Assembly (NCBI GenBank): GCA_035249905.1
Contig: DATFFT010000105.1
Span: 1 to 20,071 of the forward strand
Direction of reading: 5' to 3'
Origin: JAOUEA01 sp035249905
GTDB lineage: Bacteria; Actinomycetota; UBA4738; HRBIN12
Length of the DNA: 20,071 nucleotides
Shown here piece after piece: positions 17,059 to 20,071 of the stretch. Within the stretch, counting starts at the first letter, position 1; each line of letters opens with the position of its first letter. The position numbers were made by a program, and so were the translations under genes. The notes under the pieces are model-generated. The model was given only the letters and a program-made list of their open reading frames with translations, did not search any database and was not told the DNA's origin.

Positions 17059-17760
17059 TCAACCGCCGACGGGAGCCAGGGGTTCGGCGTCGGGATCGTG
17101 CACGATGTCGTTGTGGGCGGCGAACATCGCCGCCTCCAACCTCGAGTGGACCCCGAGCTTGGTGATCAGGTTCTGCACATGTGTTCGCGCGGTCTGCGGA
17201 CTGATGACGAGCTCCTCGGCGATCCGATCGTTCCCGGCACCATCGGCGAGCAGCGTCAGGACCTCGCGCTCCCGGCGGGTCAGTCGAGCGAGTCGGCGCA
17301 TCGCCTCGTCCTGCTCCTTGCGATGCCGCATCAGACCCGACAGCAGCGGCGGGAGCAAGCGGGGAGGAACGACCACCTCTCCACGCAACACGGACCGCGC
17401 CGCGGCGATGAGATCGGTCAGCGGACAATCCTTCGTCAGGAACCCGTTCGCGCCAGCCTCGATCGCGGCAACGAGCAAGGCCTCGTCCTCGTTCGGGGAG
17501 AGCACGATCACCGCGCATCCGGGCAGACGTTCCTTGATGCGACGCGTGGCCTCGATGCCGTCGATGCCGGCCAGATGAACGTCGAGGAACGCGCAGTCCG
17601 GCCTGAGCTGCACGGCCTTCCCGATCGCACCGGGGCCGTCCCCGACATCGGCGACGACGACGATCTCGTCGTGCGCCTCGAGCGCCGACGTGATCGCCTC
17701 GCGGAACAATGCGTGCCCGTCGGCCAGGAGCACCCGGACCCGACGTTGTTCATCACCCAT
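17059..17760 (-). CDS. NarL/FixJ-family response regulator 1
   Basis: Two-component response regulator of 233 residues: receiver domain (about 8-125) and LuxR/GerE helix-turn-helix (about 160-222, LTRREREVLTLLADG, then IAEELVISPQTARTHVQNLITKL). The phosphoacceptor is Asp60 in CAFLDVHL, with Ser88 and Lys110 (FLTKD) as the switch residues. The acidic pocket is unusual: the family DD or ED pair is Asp14-Gly15 (LLADGHALFRE), so one Mg-binding carboxylate is missing. Start is ATG 17760 with GGGGAGGG four bases before it. Its promoter carries the longest CGTAG palindrome, which suggests autoregulation, and the glycosyltransferase follows in the same transcript. The kinase upstream of response regulator 2 may phosphorylate it, or it may work without phosphorylation. 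Confidence 0.93.
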   Translation of the reverse strand: MGDEQRRVRVLLADGHALFREAITSALEAHDEIVVVADVGDGPGAIGKAVQLRPDCAFLDVHLAGIDGIEATRRIKERLPGCAVIVLSPNEDEALLVAAIEAGANGFLTKDCPLTDLIAAARSVLRGEVVVPPRLLPPLLSGLMRHRKEQDEAMRRLARLTRREREVLTLLADGAGNDRIAEELVISPQTARTHVQNLITKLGVHSRLEAAMFAAHNDIVHDPDAEPLAPVGG

Positions 17761-17780
17761 GGTCCCTCCCCGACGCTCGC

Positions 17781-17835
17781 ACGCTACGCGAGGCCCTGAC
17801 CGTGGACACGCGTTCGCCGACGTAGGGTGGCTACG
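17781..17835 (-). promoter_or_regulatory. CGTAG box (longest palindrome) and -10 of response regulator 1
   Basis: The box CGTAG-N5-CTACG (17821-17835) extends to eight-base arms, CGACGTAG and CTACGTCG (17818-17838). On the minus strand TAGCGT (17781-17786) starts exactly 42 bp from the box centre; GTGTCC occupies the -35 position. Transcription would begin near 17774, 14 bases before the start codon, with GGGGAGGG in the short leader. Confidence 0.7.
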
Positions 17836-17856
17836 TCGTGCGCGCGAGTCCGTCGT

Positions 17857-18507
17857 TCAACGACCTTCCTGGTCGGGGCCGATCGCCGGAGCACGATCGA
17901 CCAGCCCGTGACGGACCGCGAACGCTGCCGCCTCGAGCCGTGAGTGCACCTGAAGCTTCGTGAGGATGCTCTGCACGTGGGTCCGGACCGTGTTCACGCT
18001 GATCGCCAGCTCCCGAGCGATGTCCTTCCCCCTGTTCCCTCGGGCGAGCATCTGCAGGACCTCTCGTTCCCGAGGCGTCAGGCTCGAGGACAGCAGCTCG
18101 ACGAATCCGTCGGATGGCCCCCCCGAGCGGACGCGCGGTCGTGGAGCCCGGGGGAGCGTCACCGTCTCTCCGGCCAGCGCCGACCTGAGGGCGCGCGAGA
18201 GCGCCGACAGCCGCAGATCCTTCGTGAGGTATGCGCGGAATCCGGAAGAGATCGTCCTCCTCACGGTCACATCGTCATCCGTTGCGGTCAGCGCCACGAC
18301 CACCGTCGTCCGTCGGATCTCGAGCAGACGCGAACCGACCTCCTCACCCCCCATGTCCGGCAGGCCGAGGTCGACGAGCGCCACGTCGATCGATCGGCGC
18401 ATGGCCTGCTCGATCGCCTCGCGTCCGCTGGTCGCGATCGCGACATCCATGCCGAGCCGCTCCAAGGTCGGGCGGATCGCCTCGGCGAAGAGCCGGTGGT
18501 CCTCCAC
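17857..18507 (-). CDS. NarL/FixJ-family response regulator 2
   Basis: Receiver plus GerE helix-turn-helix regulator of about 216-222 residues, the likely partner of the adjacent kinase. Receiver features are intact: the acidic pair in VEDHRLFAEA, phosphoacceptor Asp in VALVDLGLPDMGG, Thr in LTATDDD and Lys in YLTKDLR. The DNA-binding part reads LTPREREVLQMLARG, IARELAISVNTVRTHVQ and LTKLQVHSRLEAA, closely similar to regulator 1. The start is uncertain. GTG 18507 is the only standard codon at a sensible distance, but it would remove the first beta strand (IDALIV), which is encoded just upstream; an in-frame GTG at 18612 would overlap the kinase by 103 bases. A non-standard start (GTC 18525, ATC 18522 or CTG 18513) near GGGGGAAG is possible. 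Probably cotranscribed with the kinase. Confidence 0.88.
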   Translation of the reverse strand: MEDHRLFAEAIRPTLERLGMDVAIATSGREAIEQAMRRSIDVALVDLGLPDMGGEEVGSRLLEIRRTTVVVALTATDDDVTVRRTISSGFRAYLTKDLRLSALSRALRSALAGETVTLPRAPRPRVRSGGPSDGFVELLSSSLTPREREVLQMLARGNRGKDIARELAISVNTVRTHVQSILTKLQVHSRLEAAAFAVRHGLVDRAPAIGPDQEGR

Positions 18508-18509
18508 GA

Positions 18510-20071
18510 TCAGCGCGTCGATGACGTGCCTGCTTCCCCCGCCAGACCCCTGTTCGCGCGCAGCGGCAGCGAGAGGTGGAACGTCGTGCTCGACCGAGCC
18601 CGATCGACCCACACGCTTCCACCATGGGCCTCCGCCACCCGCTTCACCACGAAGAGCCCGAGTCCGCTTCCGGTCCGTTCGCCGTTGCCGGAGCGACCTC
18701 GTTCGAAGGGGTGGAAGATCGTGTCCACGTCGCTCTCCGCGATCCCGTCCCCTCGATCGCGGACGCTGATCAGCGCCGACCGGCCCTGGACGGCCAACCC
18801 GACATCGACGAGCGACCGGGGTGGCGAGTAGGCGATCGCGTTCCGAACGAGATCGGCGACCGCGAGCGACACGTATCGGCGGGAGACCGGCGCCACGATC
18901 TTCGTCAACGGCGGTTCGAGCACCACGCGCTCCTGACCGGTCTCGAGGACCACCGAGGTGATCGCGTCGTCGACGAGGCGGGTGAGATCGGTGCGACGAC
19001 GTCGCACGCCGACGTGGGGGTGCGACCAGCGCAGCAACTCGTCCACGGTCTGGGCCAGCTCCTCGAGCTGCCGCCGGGAACGCCGCAGCGCCAGGCGATG
19101 CTCCCGAGCGTGCCCGCCTTCTTCCAGCATCGCGTCGATCGCAGCCTTCGCCGCGAGCATCGGCCCTCGTATCTCGTGGGCGGTCACCGCGAGCGTCCGT
19201 TCGTACCGGTCCGCCCGCCGCCGGGCGGCTTCGAGCACGGCCCACGACTCGAGCCACTCGGTGACGAGCCCTCGGAGCGACGCCGTGGCGTCGGCGATCG
19301 CAGGATCGCCGGGAGCCTCCATCAGCACCACGGCGCCCGACGCCTCGGCCACCTCGACCCGCCGTCCGAGCGCCGAGGCGAACGAGGCGACGAGGCGCTC
19401 GACGGTCTCGCGTGGATCGGCACCGGCCAGGCCGCCCTTCCTCAGGCGATCTCGGCCGCGGGAGCCGAGCCCGCCGGCCGAGATCAAGCGTGGCGCCCGC
19501 CCGGGTTCGATGAGCCACCCGGCCGATGGAACCCCGAGGTCGCGGTGCAGCCCACGCACGAGCGCCCGGAGCCCTTCCTCGCGTGAGCCGGCACCGACCA
19601 CCGTGGCCCCGAGCTGCGTGGCCCGTCGCATCGACTCCCTGCCTCGGTCGAGGGCGGAGTGCCGCGCATGGTTGGCCAGGGCCACGGCCGTCTGGCTGAC
19701 GACGGCCTCGACCTCGTCCCAACGCGTCGACGAGGGGGCGGAGGCCGTGGCGATCTCCACCGCGCCGTACGTGACGCCTCGGGACACCAGAGGGAAGGCC
19801 AGGATGCGTGCGCCGCCGAACGCGCGTGCCTCGATCCGCCGGGCCGGCTTCGCCTCGATGACGAGCCGTGCTCGTCGGAGTCCCGGATCGTGCCAGACAT
19901 CGTCACCGACCTCGTACAGCGCGCGGAGCTGGCCGTCCGTATCGCGAACGACGTACCTCAGCCCGACCGAAACGCCACGGAGGGCGAGCGAGATCCACCG
20001 CGCGGACGCTCGCACGAGGCCGTCGACGTCGGGCTCCGACCCGAATGCATGGCACATGCCGATCAGGGTCG
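18510..20071 (-). CDS. Sensor histidine kinase with GAF domains (5' end at window edge)
   Basis: At least 515 residues are visible; the frame stays open past the first in-window ATG (20057) to the edge, so the N-terminus may be missing. There is no transmembrane helix, suggesting a cytoplasmic sensor. Two GAF-like regions (about 10-130 and 150-270) precede a classical HisKA dimerisation helix with phosphoacceptor His294 (counted from ATG 20057) in AVTAHEIRGPM, then HATPase_c with N box LVRNAIAYSPP, G1 RDRGDGIAE, F box IFHPFERG and G2 GSGLGLFVVKRVAEAHGG. The H box has Gly where most kinases have Thr (HEIRGP against HELRTP). The kinase stop lies two bases before the GTG of response regulator 2, so the two are almost certainly one operon. 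The signal is unknown; GAF domains often bind small molecules, haem or chromophores. Confidence 0.92.
   Translation of the reverse strand, partial: TLIGMCHAFGSEPDVDGLVRASARWISLALRGVSVGLRYVVRDTDGQLRALYEVGDDVWHDPGLRRARLVIEAKPARRIEARAFGGARILAFPLVSRGVTYGAVEIATASAPSSTRWDEVEAVVSQTAVALANHARHSALDRGRESMRRATQLGATVVGAGSREEGLRALVRGLHRDLGVPSAGWLIEPGRAPRLISAGGLGSRGRDRLRKGGLAGADPRETVERLVASFASALGRRVEVAEASGAVVLMEAPGDPAIADATASLRGLVTEWLESWAVLEAARRRADRYERTLAVTAHEIRGPMLAAKAAIDAMLEEGGHAREHRLALRRSRRQLEELAQTVDELLRWSHPHVGVRRRRTDLTRLVDDAITSVVLETGQERVVLEPPLTKIVAPVSRRYVSLAVADLVRNAIAYSPPRSLVDVGLAVQGRSALISVRDRGDGIAESDVDTIFHPFERGRSGNGERTGSGLGLFVVKRVAEAHGGSVWVDRARSSTTFHLSLPLRANRGLAGEAGTSSTR

Noticed and set aside
17783..17788. 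Extra CTACG half-site near response regulator 1
   Set aside because: No partner arm; it overlaps the TAGCGT -10 on the minus strand.

Overview
The window is high-GC DNA (about two-thirds G+C by eye) with dense coding, many GTG starts, a groES-groEL operon under an exact CIRCE operator, actinobacterial-type -10 boxes (TAGGAT, TATCCT) and surface proteins built from PKD, FN3 and DNRLRE modules. This suggests a chromosomal segment of an uncultured or deep-branching actinobacterium; the assignment is an inference. I saw no rRNA, tRNA, CRISPR, insertion sequence or phage gene.

Layout. 1-607: 3' part of a TreT-like glycosyltransferase. 609-2629 (minus): an APS kinase (cysC) translationally coupled to an alkaline-phosphatase-superfamily hydrolase, with a TTGG-N-TAGGAT-type promoter and a 12-codon leader ORF made by duplication of the ribosome binding site and start codon. 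2787-3185: small membrane protein. 3198-4253 (minus): leucine-dehydrogenase-type enzyme. 4331-6420 (minus): groEL, groES, CIRCE and promoter. 6439-8289 (minus): secreted PKD/DNRLRE protein. 8503-10766 (minus): polyprenyl-phosphate sugar-1-phosphate transferase overlapping a PAPS-dependent sulfotransferase by GTGA. 11060-13897 (plus): large secreted metallophosphatase flanked on both sides by FN3 and DNRLRE modules. 13941-14708 (minus): LigB/DODA-type extradiol dioxygenase. 14937-15908 (plus): UDP-sugar epimerase. 15720-20071 (minus): GT4 glycosyltransferase, two NarL/FixJ response regulators and a GAF-containing histidine kinase running off the window.

The strongest new signal is a repeated promoter architecture. 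An inverted repeat CGTAG-N5-CTACG (perfect three times, one-mismatch once) occurs only between genes. At three promoters the centre of the box lies exactly 42 bp upstream of the first base of a TAGCGT or TAGGGT -10 element: in front of response regulator 1, the UDP-sugar epimerase and the metallophosphatase. A fourth box sits at the same spacing from a weaker -10 facing the sugar transferase-sulfotransferase operon. I infer a regulon for surface polysaccharide and surface protein genes driven by one of the two GerE-type response regulators in the window, most simply the one whose own promoter carries the longest palindrome.

Taken together, PAPS supply (cysC), a sulfotransferase coupled to the enzyme that starts exopolysaccharide repeat units, a UDP-sugar epimerase, glycosyltransferases and secreted DNRLRE proteins suggest production and remodelling of a sulfated surface glycan under two-component control. 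That biological picture is inference; the gene families and the box/-10 geometry are read directly from the sequence.
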